Of a stretch of DNA of 64,000 nt, positions 26,125 through 34,784 are shown piece by piece. Position numbers and translations under genes: made by a program. Numbering within the stretch: the stretch's first letter is position 1; every line of letters starts with the position of its first letter. Location of the stretch: NCBI RefSeq assembly GCF_021353265.1, contig NZ_JAJTWU010000005.1:248001-312000 (forward strand), written 5' to 3'. The notes under the pieces were generated by a model. It was not told the DNA's origin, made no database searches, and worked only from the letters and a program-made list of their open reading frames with translations. This DNA is from Pelomonas cellulosilytica. GTDB taxonomy: Bacteria > Pseudomonadota > Gammaproteobacteria > Burkholderiales > Burkholderiaceae_C.

Positions 26125-26177
26125 GGCGGATCTCCTGGGTGGGGCGGCGGCGCCGCATGCGCTGCCTTCCTACCCAC

Positions 26178-26204
26178 GACGATCCTGGCGCGCGCCATTC
26201 GACA
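26178..26204 (-). promoter_or_regulatory. ECF42-type promoter of the operon
   Basis: On the minus strand the region reads TGTCGA (26204-26199), then exactly 17 nt, then CGTC (26181-26178). The published ECF42 target promoter has TGTCGA at -35 and CG(A/T)C at -10. It lies 54 nt upstream of the first operon gene, which starts at 26124. This supports autoregulation of the sigma factor through its own operon. Confidence 0.8.
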
Positions 26205-26391
26205 GACCTCGGGTAATCACCAAGGCTTGAGACGCGGGGCTTCGGACCGAGCGCCGGCCGCTTGGGGCTGAGGCCGGACGCCCGGCGCCCGGTGGGTGGC
26301 ATGCGTGTGCCGAAGGGCTGCGGCTCGTCCTCAGCGCGGCCGGCAAGACCGCCCCGCCACGCCTGCGTTCAGCGCATACCGGGCGAGGGGC

Positions 26392-26739
26392 TCACAGGTA
26401 ACACGGCCCCGTAGACCGAATCTCGACGATGGCGTACTCGGCGGCCGGGCAACGCTCGGCCCAGGCCTGGGCCACGGCGGGGTCTTCGGTGTCGAGCAGG
26501 AAGTAGCCACCCACCATCTCCTTCGCTTCGGCGAAAGGGCCGTCCCAGACTTCCGTGCCGCCGCCGCGCTTGCTCAGGCGCCGGGTCTGGGTGCTGAGCG
26601 AGTTCAAGCCGAGCAGCAATCCCTCGGCCTTCAGCTCATCCGCGAACGCCAGCATCCGGTCATAGGCCGCCTCGCCGGCGGTGCGACCGCGCTCCGTACG
26701 CTGGCCGGGAGGTTCGATGATGAGCAGCATCTGGGGCAT
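26392..26739 (-). CDS. Second YCII-related DGPF-domain protein
   Basis: ATG 26739 gives 115 residues (MPQMLLIIEPPGQRTERGRT). The DGPF motif is at 66-69 in TEVWDGPFAEAKEMVGGYFL. It is shorter than the first DGPF protein and diverged from it. It lies upstream of the ECF42 operon on the same strand with 267 nt between, which contain the ECF42 promoter, so it is probably a separate transcript. No TGTCGA element was found in its own upstream region. It may be an additional partner or a paralogue under other control. Confidence 0.85.
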   Translation of the reverse strand: MPQMLLIIEPPGQRTERGRTAGEAAYDRMLAFADELKAEGLLLGLNSLSTQTRRLSKRGGGTEVWDGPFAEAKEMVGGYFLLDTEDPAVAQAWAERCPAAEYAIVEIRSTGPCYL

Positions 26740-26879
26740 GGTGGTGTGACCGTGGGGCTGAAGCCACGATTCTGGCGCCGGACGGCGCCGGGCGACGAAA
26801 GTTGGCCCGCAGCGCCCGGATGGGGCACAGTTAGTCATCGGAAAGGGCAGCATAAGCCCGCAACCGAGCGGAGGCCGGG

Positions 26880-28601
26880 ATGGACGACAAGACCCATGTC
26901 GCAGTACTTCAGCTGGAGGCCACGCCGGCGCTGCCGGTGATCGGCGTTGCGTCCGCCGAGGCCCGGGTGCTGGGCCACGACATCCAGGCGCTGCGCGGCC
27001 TGCCGCTCGCCCGCCTCTGCCCATCCCGGCAACCCGATGGCCGCGACTCGGCCGAGGCGCTGGCCGGCTTCGTCGAGCGCCTGCCGCCCGGCGGCGCGAT
27101 GAGCCTGCCCTGGCAGTTCGAGACCCGTGACGGCCAGGCCCGGACGCATGAGCTGCACCTGATGAGGCCCGGTTCCGAGGCTCATGCGGCCGTCACCGCC
27201 TGCCTCGTGGACCTGAGCCGCGTGCAGTTCACCGAGGCGCTGAACCAGACGCGCCACCAGCTGCTGGAGATGGTGGCGGCTGGCGAGCCGCTGCAGGCCG
27301 TGCTGAACCGGCTGACGGCGCTCATCGAGGCGCCCTTCGACGGGCTGTACTGCTCGGTGCTGCTGCTCGACCTGGACCGCCGGCACATCAGCGGCGGTGC
27401 TGGGCCGCGCTTGCCGGCCGCCTATCTGCAGGCGCTGATGGGCGCCGAGATCGGCCCCAACGTGGGCTCCTGCGGCACGGCGATGCACGACGACCGTCTC
27501 GTCATCGTCGACGACATCGCCACGCATCCGCTGTGGGCCGACTTCCGAGGCCTGGCGCTGCCGCATGGCCTGAGGGCGTGCTGGTCGGCGCCCATCCACG
27601 GGCCGGGACATCAGGTGGTGGGTAGCTTCGCGATGTACTACCGCGAGGTGCGCCGGCCCAGCACCGAGGAGCTGGCGGCGCTCGACACCGCCACACACCT
27701 GGCCGGCATCGCCATCGACCAGGAGCGCCGCGCCGAGGAGCGCCGCCGCGCGTCGCAATGGCTGGAGGAGCAGGTCGCCCGACGCACGAGCGAACTGCTG
27801 GCAGCACAGGACGAACTGGTCAACACGCGGAAGGTGGCTGCGCTGGGCCAGCTGCTGGCCGGCATCGCCCATGAGATGAACACGCCGCTGGGCAATGCGC
27901 TGCTGGGCATCAGCGCACTGCGCGCCGGCAGCGCGGAGTTCGCCGGCCGCATGGACGGCGGCGCGCCGCTGAAGCGCCAGGAGCTGGCCGACTGGGTGGC
28001 GCGCACGGGCTCGGGCACGGCGCTGGTGGAACAGAACGTCTCGCGGGCGCTGAGCCTCGTCAATCGCTTCCGGCAGCTGACCGAAGGCAGCGGCCGCGCG
28101 GAGCGCTCGAGCTTCGAATTGCGCGACGCCGTGCTGCAGGCGTGGGCGCGCGTGAAGACCCGCCTCGAGGTGGAGCATGTGGAGCTGGCCTGCGACGTGC
28201 CGGCCGGCCTGGCACTGGAGGGCTATGCCGAGGTGCTGCAGCAAGTGCTGGAGCAGCTGCTGGAGAACGCCTGCGTGCACGGCTTCCGCACCGCGGCCGG
28301 GCGCATCACCGTCACCGCGCGCCGCGACGGCGCGCAGCGGCTGACGCTGGAACTGCGCGACGATGGCGCCGGCATGCCCGCCGGCGACGTGGCCCGGGCT
28401 TTCGAGCCCTTCTTCTCGACGACCTTCGGCCAGGGCGGCAGTGGGCTGGGCCTGTTCGTCGCGCACAGCCTCGTGCACGGGCTGCTGGGCGGCAGCCTGA
28501 CGCTGGAGAGCACGCCCGGGCAGGGCACGGTGCTGCGGCTGCTGCTGCCGCTGCTGGGCAACTCGGCGCTGGCCGAGGCGCTCCCCGCCACCGTCGCCTA
28601 A
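26880..28601 (+). CDS. GAF-domain sensor histidine kinase (orphan)
   Basis: A 573-residue cytoplasmic kinase with no membrane segment. A GAF domain spans about 130-275 (ALIEAPFDGLYCSVLLLDL, GPNVGSCGTAMHDDRLVIVD, VVGSFAMYYREVRRPSTEEL), followed by a short coiled coil and the DHp domain with the phospho-acceptor His331 in GIAHEMNTPLGNALLGIS. The HATPase part has N box QLLENACVHGF, G1 DDGAGMP and G2 GGSGLGLFVAHSLV. The kinase core is complete. No response regulator is adjacent, so its partner is elsewhere. The stop overlaps the convergent neighbour's stop by 4 nt. Confidence 0.92.
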   Translation: MDDKTHVAVLQLEATPALPVIGVASAEARVLGHDIQALRGLPLARLCPSRQPDGRDSAEALAGFVERLPPGGAMSLPWQFETRDGQARTHELHLMRPGSEAHAAVTACLVDLSRVQFTEALNQTRHQLLEMVAAGEPLQAVLNRLTALIEAPFDGLYCSVLLLDLDRRHISGGAGPRLPAAYLQALMGAEIGPNVGSCGTAMHDDRLVIVDDIATHPLWADFRGLALPHGLRACWSAPIHGPGHQVVGSFAMYYREVRRPSTEELAALDTATHLAGIAIDQERRAEERRRASQWLEEQVARRTSELLAAQDELVNTRKVAALGQLLAGIAHEMNTPLGNALLGISALRAGSAEFAGRMDGGAPLKRQELADWVARTGSGTALVEQNVSRALSLVNRFRQLTEGSGRAERSSFELRDAVLQAWARVKTRLEVEHVELACDVPAGLALEGYAEVLQQVLEQLLENACVHGFRTAAGRITVTARRDGAQRLTLELRDDGAGMPAGDVARAFEPFFSTTFGQGGSGLGLFVAHSLVHGLLGGSLTLESTPGQGTVLRLLLPLLGNSALAEALPATVA

Positions 28602-30064
28602 CGGCGCACCGGCGACGCGCCACGCCAGGCCGGGTCGCTCCAGCGCTGGAAGGCGCCCAGCAGCGCCGGCTCGGGCGACTGGCGCTCGGTGGCCAGCGTG
28701 GCCAGCGACACGACCTCGAAGCTGCGGCGGTACTTGCCATCGGCGCGGAACTCGCGCGCCACCAGCAGCTGCGCACCGCCCGGCACCCAGCCGGCGAACT
28801 CGGCCACGCCCAGGCCGGGCTGCGCCGGCGCGGGCGGCATCACGTCGATGCGCCAGCCATCCCTGTCCTTCTGGAACAGCCACAGCTCGCGCCAGCCGTC
28901 CAGTGGCTGCACGGCCAGGGCAAGCGCGCGGCCCTCGCGATTCAGCGTGGCAGACGCGAGCGACACCTGGCCATAGCTGCAGCGACGCGCCGCCAGCTTG
29001 CCGCCGGCCCTGAGCTCCACGCAACGCTCACCGTCGGCGCCCGGCTGCAGCGCGATCTGCACGGCGCCGAAGTCGCGCGCCACGGCCGGCGCACCCAGCC
29101 AGCGGGCGGCATTGACGCGCATTGCGGCGTCGGCATAGGCGGCCTGGTCGTCTTCCGTCAGCTCGCTCGGTGCGATGCCGGCGAATTCGGCCAGCGCCGG
29201 CGCCGCATCGGCCGCCGCACCGCGCCGAGCCTGGGCGAACGCCAGGCTTGCATCGACGGACGCGCGGCGCATCAACAGGCGGTTCTTCCAGTGCGGCGGC
29301 AGCGTCGCGGCATCGACCTGGGCCAGCACCTGCTGGCGCCACTGGTCGCGTGCCTCGGCCTCGCGCGGCGTGGCGCGTGGGTCCAGGCAGTCGGACCGCG
29401 TCAAGGCCAGCGCTGCACGCACGCGCTGCTCGGGCGTGGCGGCCGTGGCCAGCATGCGGCGGAAGGCCTCGCCCTCGTAGCAGACCTGCACGCGACCGTC
29501 CTCGGCCGTCTCGAACTGCATGAACTTCAAGCCGTAGCGCGCGGCCACGTCGATCTGCGCGCCGAGCTGGCCCTCGGTGGGCTTGGCCGCGGGCTGCGAC
29601 GCGCGGTCGGCGATGCGCTCGGCGAACGTGCCCATGGCCTCCAGCGCCTCGGCGCCGCCGGGGCCGGCCAGCTCGTCGGGCGTGGCGGCCTGGATGTAGG
29701 CGGCGGCCAGGCCGAGGCCCAACCCTTCGGTGCCCCATTGCTGGCGCGCCAGGCGCAGCTGCGACAGCAGCTCGGCCGTCGCGGCCTCGCCGCGCGGCAT
29801 GACGAGCACCTGGCCCTTGCGCATCCAGCCGCCGCGCTCGCGGCGGTAGTCCCACACCTGCCAGTGGTCACCGCGCTCGGCGCGGATCTCCAGCGCCTCG
29901 CCGCGGCCCATCTGGGCCTGCAGCGACGCGGTGTCGCGCGGCGCGCCGCGCAGCGGGGCGTCCTGCACGACGAGGCCGGCACGGGGGAAGTCGGCGGCCT
30001 CGGCACGGGTGATGACGACGGCGGCCAACATCGCGGTCGCGACGGTCAGGGCATAGCGGCGCAT
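28598..30064 (-). CDS. Secreted protein with N-terminal SH3-like segment, unknown function
   Basis: A 488-residue protein with a signal peptide (MRRYALTVATAMLAAVVITR ending AEA). Residues 28-90 (LVVQDAPLRGAPRDTASLQA, WQVWDYRRERGGWMRKGQV) look like a bacterial SH3 domain. The middle is helical with three Cys, and the C-terminal third is a beta-rich repeat (WRELWLFQKDRDGWRIDVMP, GWVPGGAQLLVAREF) resembling a propeller fragment. It begins 6 nt after the SPFH gene and is probably cotranscribed, so it may work at the envelope with that protein. I do not recognise a named family. Confidence 0.7.
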   Translation of the reverse strand: MRRYALTVATAMLAAVVITRAEAADFPRAGLVVQDAPLRGAPRDTASLQAQMGRGEALEIRAERGDHWQVWDYRRERGGWMRKGQVLVMPRGEAATAELLSQLRLARQQWGTEGLGLGLAAAYIQAATPDELAGPGGAEALEAMGTFAERIADRASQPAAKPTEGQLGAQIDVAARYGLKFMQFETAEDGRVQVCYEGEAFRRMLATAATPEQRVRAALALTRSDCLDPRATPREAEARDQWRQQVLAQVDAATLPPHWKNRLLMRRASVDASLAFAQARRGAAADAAPALAEFAGIAPSELTEDDQAAYADAAMRVNAARWLGAPAVARDFGAVQIALQPGADGERCVELRAGGKLAARRCSYGQVSLASATLNREGRALALAVQPLDGWRELWLFQKDRDGWRIDVMPPAPAQPGLGVAEFAGWVPGGAQLLVAREFRADGKYRRSFEVVSLATLATERQSPEPALLGAFQRWSDPAWRGASPVRR

Positions 30065-30070
30065 GGCGGC

Positions 30071-31318
30071 TTACTCCTTCTCCGTGGTGCCGGCTTCGGC
30101 CGCGGCGGCCTTGGGCGATGTGCCGGCCAGCAGCGCGCTGCCGATGAAGCCGCCCGAGCCGGGCGGGGCGATGATGACCTGCACCTTGTCCGACAGCTTG
30201 TCGGCCATGGCCTTCTGCACCAGCAGCGGGTGGCGGGTCAGCAGCTCGCCCTCGGTGGCCATCTGCGCGGCATTGGCCTTGCCAACCTGCGCGAGGCGAT
30301 AGGCCTCGGCGTCGGCCAGCTTCTGGCGCGCGGCGGCCTCGGCGTCGATCTCGATGCGGCGCGCCTTGGCGGCGCCTTCGGCCTGCTGGATGCGCGCGGC
30401 GCTGTCGGCCTGGGCCTCTAGCGCGCGCTGCTGGATCTGCTTCTCCTTGAAGGGCAGCACATGCTTCATCGCCTCTTCCTGCGCCCTGGCCGCGATGATC
30501 TGCTCGCGCCCGGCCGCCTCGGCGGCGGTCTCGCGGCGCACCTTGTCGGCCGCGGCTTCCAGCTCGGTCTCCTTGACCTTCTTCTCGCTGATCTCCAGCG
30601 TGTAGCGCATGCGCTCGCTGGCCAGGCTGTCGGCCAGCAGGCGGTCCATGCCACGGCGGTAGTCGGGCGGCAGGTCCACCGAGCCGAGCTGCAGGCCCTT
30701 GAGCTGGATGCCGTCCGGCGCGAGCTTGGCGCGCAGCTCGGCCTCCAGCGCCGCGGCGATCTCGGCGCGCTGGCTGGAGAAGATCTCGCGCACCGTGTGC
30801 TTGGCGATCTGCTTGTAGACGACGGCCTGCACGGCCGGCGTGATGACGTCGGCCTCGATGTCGTCGGGCAGCTTGCGCGCCAGCTCCGGCAGCCGCGCCG
30901 GGTCCACGGCCCAGCGGACGTTCATGTCCAGGCCCAGCGACAAGCCTTCCACCGACTGCAGCGGCGACGGGCCCGTGGCCTTGGCCAGCGACGCGGGGTG
31001 GAAGCTCTGGTCGCGCAGCGGGAAGAAGCGCACCTCGTGCAGCCCGGGGATGCGCATGAAGCTGCCGTCGCGGAACTCGGCCGTGCCACCGCTGAACTGG
31101 TTGGTGCGCAGCGCCGCCTGGCCGCGCGGCACGGCCTGGAACGGTGGGTGCATGACGAGGGCATAGCCGGCGGCCGTCGCGGCGCTGACGATGAGCAGCG
31201 GTGGCAGCGCGCGGCGCAGCGAACGGGCGGCGGTGGGCGTGGCCTCGGCCGTGCGGCGCGCCCCATGGGCGAAAGCCTGGCGGAGGGCGGCGGCGAGGGT
31301 CTTGAGGCGTTGCAGCAT
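30071..31318 (-). CDS. SPFH/Band 7 membrane protein
   Basis: ATG 31318 is preceded by an AGGAG site and gives 415 residues. One membrane segment (LPPLLIVSAATAAGYALVM) follows a basic N-terminus. The SPFH domain (about 60-250) contains PRGQAALRTNQFSGGTAEF, VRWAVDPARLPELARKL and IQLKGLQLGSVDLPPDY. A long Ala/Glu/Lys coiled coil follows (250-370), then a Gly-rich C-terminus. The whole follows prohibitin/HflK/stomatin design: large homo-oligomeric rings that organise membrane proteins or proteases. It is the first gene of a pair with the secreted SH3-like protein. Confidence 0.9.
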   Translation of the reverse strand: MLQRLKTLAAALRQAFAHGARRTAEATPTAARSLRRALPPLLIVSAATAAGYALVMHPPFQAVPRGQAALRTNQFSGGTAEFRDGSFMRIPGLHEVRFFPLRDQSFHPASLAKATGPSPLQSVEGLSLGLDMNVRWAVDPARLPELARKLPDDIEADVITPAVQAVVYKQIAKHTVREIFSSQRAEIAAALEAELRAKLAPDGIQLKGLQLGSVDLPPDYRRGMDRLLADSLASERMRYTLEISEKKVKETELEAAADKVRRETAAEAAGREQIIAARAQEEAMKHVLPFKEKQIQQRALEAQADSAARIQQAEGAAKARRIEIDAEAAARQKLADAEAYRLAQVGKANAAQMATEGELLTRHPLLVQKAMADKLSDKVQVIIAPPGSGGFIGSALLAGTSPKAAAAEAGTTEKE

Positions 31319-31465
31319 GGTGGGCTCCTGGGGCGAGGGCATCGGTCGTCGATGCCTGGCCGCCATGGTTCCCGTCCGGGCAGGAAGGGACGAGCGCTAC
31401 GCGGGGCGGGAGTCTTCCGTCCGGCTGGAAGGAATCTTCCGCCGTCGGCCTGGTCGATTTGCGGT

Positions 31466-31485
31466 TTTACGCACATGTGCGTAAA
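31466..31485 (+). promoter_or_regulatory. Perfect 20-bp palindrome upstream of the AAA ATPase
   Basis: TTTACGCACATGTGCGTAAA is identical to its own reverse complement and ends 30 nt before the ATPase start codon. A perfect 20-bp palindrome is very unlikely by chance and its A/T-rich flanks differ from the surrounding 70% GC. It is a strong candidate for a dimeric repressor site, possibly bound by the ATPase's own winged helix. Confidence 0.75.
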
Positions 31486-31515
31486 TTCCACAACCCAGCA
31501 AGGACTGCGAACGCG

Positions 31516-32640
31516 ATGAACGACCTCACGCTGCTTTGGCACTACAACCGCCCGAAGCTGGCCCAGGCGCTGGCGCAGCGCCTGCTGCGGCACGAGCGCA
31601 TCGCGATGTTCGGCCCACGCCAGACGGGCAAGACGACGCTGCTGCGCGAGGAGGTCATGCCCGCCATCGACAAGGCCGGCGCACTGCCCCTATACGTCGA
31701 GTGCTGGCTGGACAAGGCCCGCCCGCTGCACAGCATCAACTACGCGCTGAACAAGACGCTGGAGGGCCTGCTGCTGTCGCCCGGCCAGCCGGGCAGGCGG
31801 CTGGCCCGCACGCCGGTGCGCAAGATCGGCGCGGCCGGGCTGTCGCTGGAGCTGGGCGAGGTCGGCCAGCGCAAAATCCCCGACAACCCCTTCCTCGCCT
31901 TCGACGCACTGCTGACCAGCCTGCTGGAAGCCGCCGGGCGCGACCTGGTGCTGGTGTTCGACGAGTTCCAGGCCGTGGCCGAGGCGCCGGACGCCGACGC
32001 CATCGCCGCCGCGCTGCGTGCTGGACTGACGCAGGTCTCGGACAGGGTCGGCGTCGTGTTCAGCGGCTCCAGCCAGACGCTGCTGCTGGAGATGTTCAGC
32101 CGCGCGCAGACGCCGCTCTACAACTTCGCCAACGCCGAGCCCTATCCGCTGCTACAGGAGGACTTCGTCGGCCACGTGGCCAGGCAGTACGCCGCCGCCA
32201 CGCAGCGCGACCTGAACCAGGCGATCGCGCTGCGCGTGCTGGAGGCCGTGGGCCACCAACCGGCACCCTTCCTGAACGCCGTGGGCAACGCGATGAGCAA
32301 GCCCGGCTGGAGCGTCGAGGACGGCCTGGCCGCGATGCTGGATCCGAAGGCCGTCAACACCTGGTCCACCGCGTGGGCGGGCCTAACGGACCTGCAGCGC
32401 TTCGCACTGCGCACCGCGCATGCTGGCCTGCCACTCACCGCCGCAGCCACGCTGCAGCAGGCCGCCGTCGACCTGGGACAGGCCAAGGTGCAGCCGTCCA
32501 GCATCACGCGGGCCGTGGAGACGCTGGTGGATCGCGGCCTGCTGGAGCGCGAGCCGGGCAGCCGACGGTACGTCGTCAGCGACCCGGTCATGGCCGCGTG
32601 GCTAACGCAGAACGCGGCACTGCCGGTGAAACCGGCCTGA
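31516..32640 (+). CDS. AAA-family ATPase with C-terminal winged helix
   Basis: ATG 31516 ([20 protein letters not shown]) gives 374 residues; the frame is open further upstream, but that would include the palindrome. Walker A is GPRQTGKTT, Walker B is [10 protein letters not shown], and [20 protein letters not shown] is the sensor region. Together with YPLLQEDFV and a C-terminal winged helix ([33 protein letters not shown]), this is the STAND-like ATPase group known as archaeal ATPase/AAA_14. Members are often mobile or defence linked; the actual function is unknown. It is monocistronic behind a perfect palindrome. Confidence 0.8.
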   Translation: MNDLTLLWHYNRPKLAQALAQRLLRHERIAMFGPRQTGKTTLLREEVMPAIDKAGALPLYVECWLDKARPLHSINYALNKTLEGLLLSPGQPGRRLARTPVRKIGAAGLSLELGEVGQRKIPDNPFLAFDALLTSLLEAAGRDLVLVFDEFQAVAEAPDADAIAAALRAGLTQVSDRVGVVFSGSSQTLLLEMFSRAQTPLYNFANAEPYPLLQEDFVGHVARQYAAATQRDLNQAIALRVLEAVGHQPAPFLNAVGNAMSKPGWSVEDGLAAMLDPKAVNTWSTAWAGLTDLQRFALRTAHAGLPLTAAATLQQAAVDLGQAKVQPSSITRAVETLVDRGLLEREPGSRRYVVSDPVMAAWLTQNAALPVKPA

Positions 32641-32707
32641 AAGAAGGGACGCGGCGCGCAGCGCCGGCCGCTATCCTCAGCGCATTCCCGCCCCCCGGAG
32701 CCTCCCC

Positions 32708-33226
32708 ATGAAGCACGCCCTCCTGGCCGCCGCCTGCCTGATCGCGACCCGCACCTTCGCCGCGGACGTCACCGTGCCCGTCCATCTCGCCGAGAAGACC
32801 GGCGACGGCGCCGCGGTCGGCAGCGTGCGCATCACCGAGACGCCTTACGGCCTGGCCTTCTACCCCGACCTTAAGGGCCTGCCGCCGGGCCAGCACGGCT
32901 TCCACGTGCACGAGAAGCCGTCCTGCGCACCCGGCGACAACAACGGCACCACCGTGCCCGCCTTCGCCGCCGGCGGCCACCTCGACCCGGCCGGCACCAA
33001 GAAGCACGGCGAGCCCTGGGGCGACGGTCACCTGGGCGACCTGCCGCCACTGTTCGTCGCCGCCGACGGCAGCGCCACATCGCCCGTGCTCGCGCCGCGC
33101 CTGAAGCTGGCCGACGTGAAGAACCGCGCGCTGATGATCCACGCCGGCGGCGACAACCACGCCGACCATCCCGCCCCGCTCGGCGGCGGCGGGGCGCGGG
33201 TGGCGTGCGGGGTGATCGGGGGCTGA
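32708..33226 (+). CDS. sodC: Periplasmic Cu/Zn superoxide dismutase
   Basis: A 172-residue SodC with signal peptide ([18 protein letters not shown]). It dismutates superoxide in the periplasm. Copper and zinc ligands are all visible: His66 and His68 (HGFHVHE), His91 (GGHLDP), His100, His108 and Asp111 ([12 protein letters not shown]), His145 (MIHAGGDN). Cys73 and Cys167 make the conserved disulfide. The start ATG has a short purine-rich site. A DUF1801 gene follows 12 nt after the stop and may be cotranscribed. Confidence 0.96.
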   Translation: MKHALLAAACLIATRTFAADVTVPVHLAEKTGDGAAVGSVRITETPYGLAFYPDLKGLPPGQHGFHVHEKPSCAPGDNNGTTVPAFAAGGHLDPAGTKKHGEPWGDGHLGDLPPLFVAADGSATSPVLAPRLKLADVKNRALMIHAGGDNHADHPAPLGGGGARVACGVIGG

Positions 33227-33238
33227 GGCGCTGCCGCC

Positions 33239-33640
33239 ATGGGCACGCTGACCGCTGCCGACACGACGACCGCCGTCGACAGGTTCATGGCGGCGCTCGA
33301 CCACCCCTGCAAGGCACAGATCGAGACGCTGCGGCAGGCCATGCTGGCCATCGACCGCGGCATCGCCGAGGGCATCAAGTGGAACGCGCCGAGCTGGCGC
33401 ACGGGTGTGTACTTCGCCACCACGCACCTGCGCGCCAAGAACGGCTTCAGCATCGTCCTGCACCTCGGCGCCAAGGTCCGCGAACTGCCCGAAGGCGGCC
33501 TGGCCATTGCGGACCCCGACGGCCTCCTCCAATGGCTGGGGCGTGACCGCGCCCAGGTGGTGTTCGCCTCCGCCGACGACTTCGCCGCCAAGCTGCCGGC
33601 GTTGCAGTCGGTCGTGCGGCAATGGATTCAACATGCCTGA
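33239..33640 (+). CDS. DUF1801 family protein
   Basis: A 133-residue protein with the DUF1801 pattern: DHPCKAQIETLRQAMLAIDR near the start, GIAEGIKWNAPSWRTGVYFA (the Lys-Trp-x-x-Pro-x-[WY] core) and LHLGAKVRELPEGGLAIADP. This resembles the YdhG/frataxin-like fold with no known enzyme function. It starts 12 nt after sodC. Its end overlaps the next gene by 8 nt. Confidence 0.85.
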   Translation: MGTLTAADTTTAVDRFMAALDHPCKAQIETLRQAMLAIDRGIAEGIKWNAPSWRTGVYFATTHLRAKNGFSIVLHLGAKVRELPEGGLAIADPDGLLQWLGRDRAQVVFASADDFAAKLPALQSVVRQWIQHA

Positions 33641-34370
33641 ACGCGGCGCCCCGGTGCTGACCGTCCTTTGCGTCCCCGGCCCCTGGTCGTCAAGGGCAGC
33701 GCTGATCGAGCGGATCGTCCACAGCCACAGCGGCTACCTGTTTGCCGGCCAGGTGCTCATGCACATGGAGACGAAGACCCACTGCGAGCTGGACTTCCAG
33801 GCTGCCGACCCGCGCATAGGCGGCGCTTTCCGTGCGGCGGGCCCGCACTGGGCCGACACACCCGACATGCGCCGTATCGACGGCCATGCCTCGGTCGTCT
33901 ACTTGGTGGCCGGCGGTGGCACGGCCCTCCAGGCCGAGGCGCTCATGCAGGCAGCGGCTGCCCTGCTGGATGCGGGCGGCCTGGGCGTCAAGGTAGAGAG
34001 CAGCGGCGTCGCGCATCCGCCTGACGCCTGGCGCGAGCTGTGCGCCGATCTCCACCTGTTCAGCGCGCACCGCGCCTACGTGCTCTACATCACCGGCCCG
34101 CAGGTCTACTCGTGCGGCATGCACAACCTCGGTCTGCGCGACGCCATCGTTGAGAACGACGGCGACGCCGCTGGCGCCGTCGAGCTGCTGCGCGTCTTCA
34201 CGCGATATCTGTTCACCGAGTCCCCCACCGTCCGTGCAGGCCAGACCTTCTCGACAGCGCAGGACGAGCCCGCCTATCGCGTGCTCGACGACGCAGGCCC
34301 CGAGTACGACGCCGACTCGCTGTACGCCAACCCGTTCGGCCATTGGCGGCTGGTGCCTGTCCGAACATGA
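33633..34370 (+). CDS. Conserved hypothetical protein (possible DUF4261-like fold)
   Basis: ATG 33633 lies within the last codons of the DUF1801 gene (8-nt overlap), giving 245 residues. The pattern of a strand-helix start (VLTVLCVPGPWSSRAALIER), then DGHASVVYLVAGGGTALQAE, KVESSGVAHPPDAWRELCAD, CGMHNLGLRDAIVEN and a long helix LLRVFTRYLFTESPTV resembles the DUF4261 family loosely. No catalytic motif stands out; one Cys is in the CGMHNLG segment. Cytoplasmic, translationally coupled to its neighbour. Family assignment is tentative. Confidence 0.6.
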   Translation: MPERGAPVLTVLCVPGPWSSRAALIERIVHSHSGYLFAGQVLMHMETKTHCELDFQAADPRIGGAFRAAGPHWADTPDMRRIDGHASVVYLVAGGGTALQAEALMQAAAALLDAGGLGVKVESSGVAHPPDAWRELCADLHLFSAHRAYVLYITGPQVYSCGMHNLGLRDAIVENDGDAAGAVELLRVFTRYLFTESPTVRAGQTFSTAQDEPAYRVLDDAGPEYDADSLYANPFGHWRLVPVRT

Positions 34371-34541
34371 AGCTTTGTCTGATGGCCAAGTCGTACAACC
34401 GCTACGGCGCCCATACGACGCTCGCGTCCATTGCCCGGTTCCTGTTCGACGACGGGCCGAAACAGGCGAGGCTGTTGTCGAGATCACCCTCGCACTGCAT
34501 TTCCCGGACCGGGGCCGCCGCGCTTGAGGTGCCATCAGGAT

Positions 34542-34567
34542 TGATGCAAACTCGCATCATTCATGAT
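34542..34567 (+). promoter_or_regulatory. Candidate VapB operator
   Basis: Two nested inverted repeats precede vapB: TGATGC (34542-34547) with GCATCA (34554-34559), and ATCAT (34556-34560) with ATGAT (34563-34567). They lie 14-40 nt before the vapB start codon at 34581, in an A/T-rich patch. VapBC complexes typically repress their operon at such sites. Confidence 0.55.
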
Positions 34568-34580
34568 GACAAGGTTGGTC

Positions 34581-34784
34581 ATGCGAACCACAGTGACCAT
34601 TGAAGACGCGCTGTACGAGAAGGCGTTGGAGGTGGCCGATCCGGCCATGGACAAGGCAGATCTCTTCCGCGAAGCGATCAAGACATTCGTGCGCGTGCAG
34701 GCGGCAAAGCGGCTCGGCGCTCTCGGCGGCAGTGCCCCAGAGATGAAGGACATTCCGCGGCAACGAGACACCAGCAAGTCATGA
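34581..34784 (+). CDS. vapB: VapB-type antitoxin
   Basis: ATG 34581 gives 67 residues ([20 protein letters not shown]). The N-terminal 45 residues are a ribbon-helix-helix DNA-binding domain ([36 protein letters not shown]) as in VapB antitoxins of the MetJ/Arc-like class; the C-terminal tail ([16 protein letters not shown]) wraps around the toxin. It overlaps vapC by 4 nt. An upstream ATG at 34563 falls inside the palindromes and is rejected as start. Confidence 0.9.
   Translation: MRTTVTIEDALYEKALEVADPAMDKADLFREAIKTFVRVQAAKRLGALGGSAPEMKDIPRQRDTSKS

Noticed and set aside
34375-34527. 50-codon frame starting at TTG between the DUF4261-like gene and vapB
   Set aside because: It reads smoothly but has no start signal or family; too short to support, and could be a decayed gene remnant.
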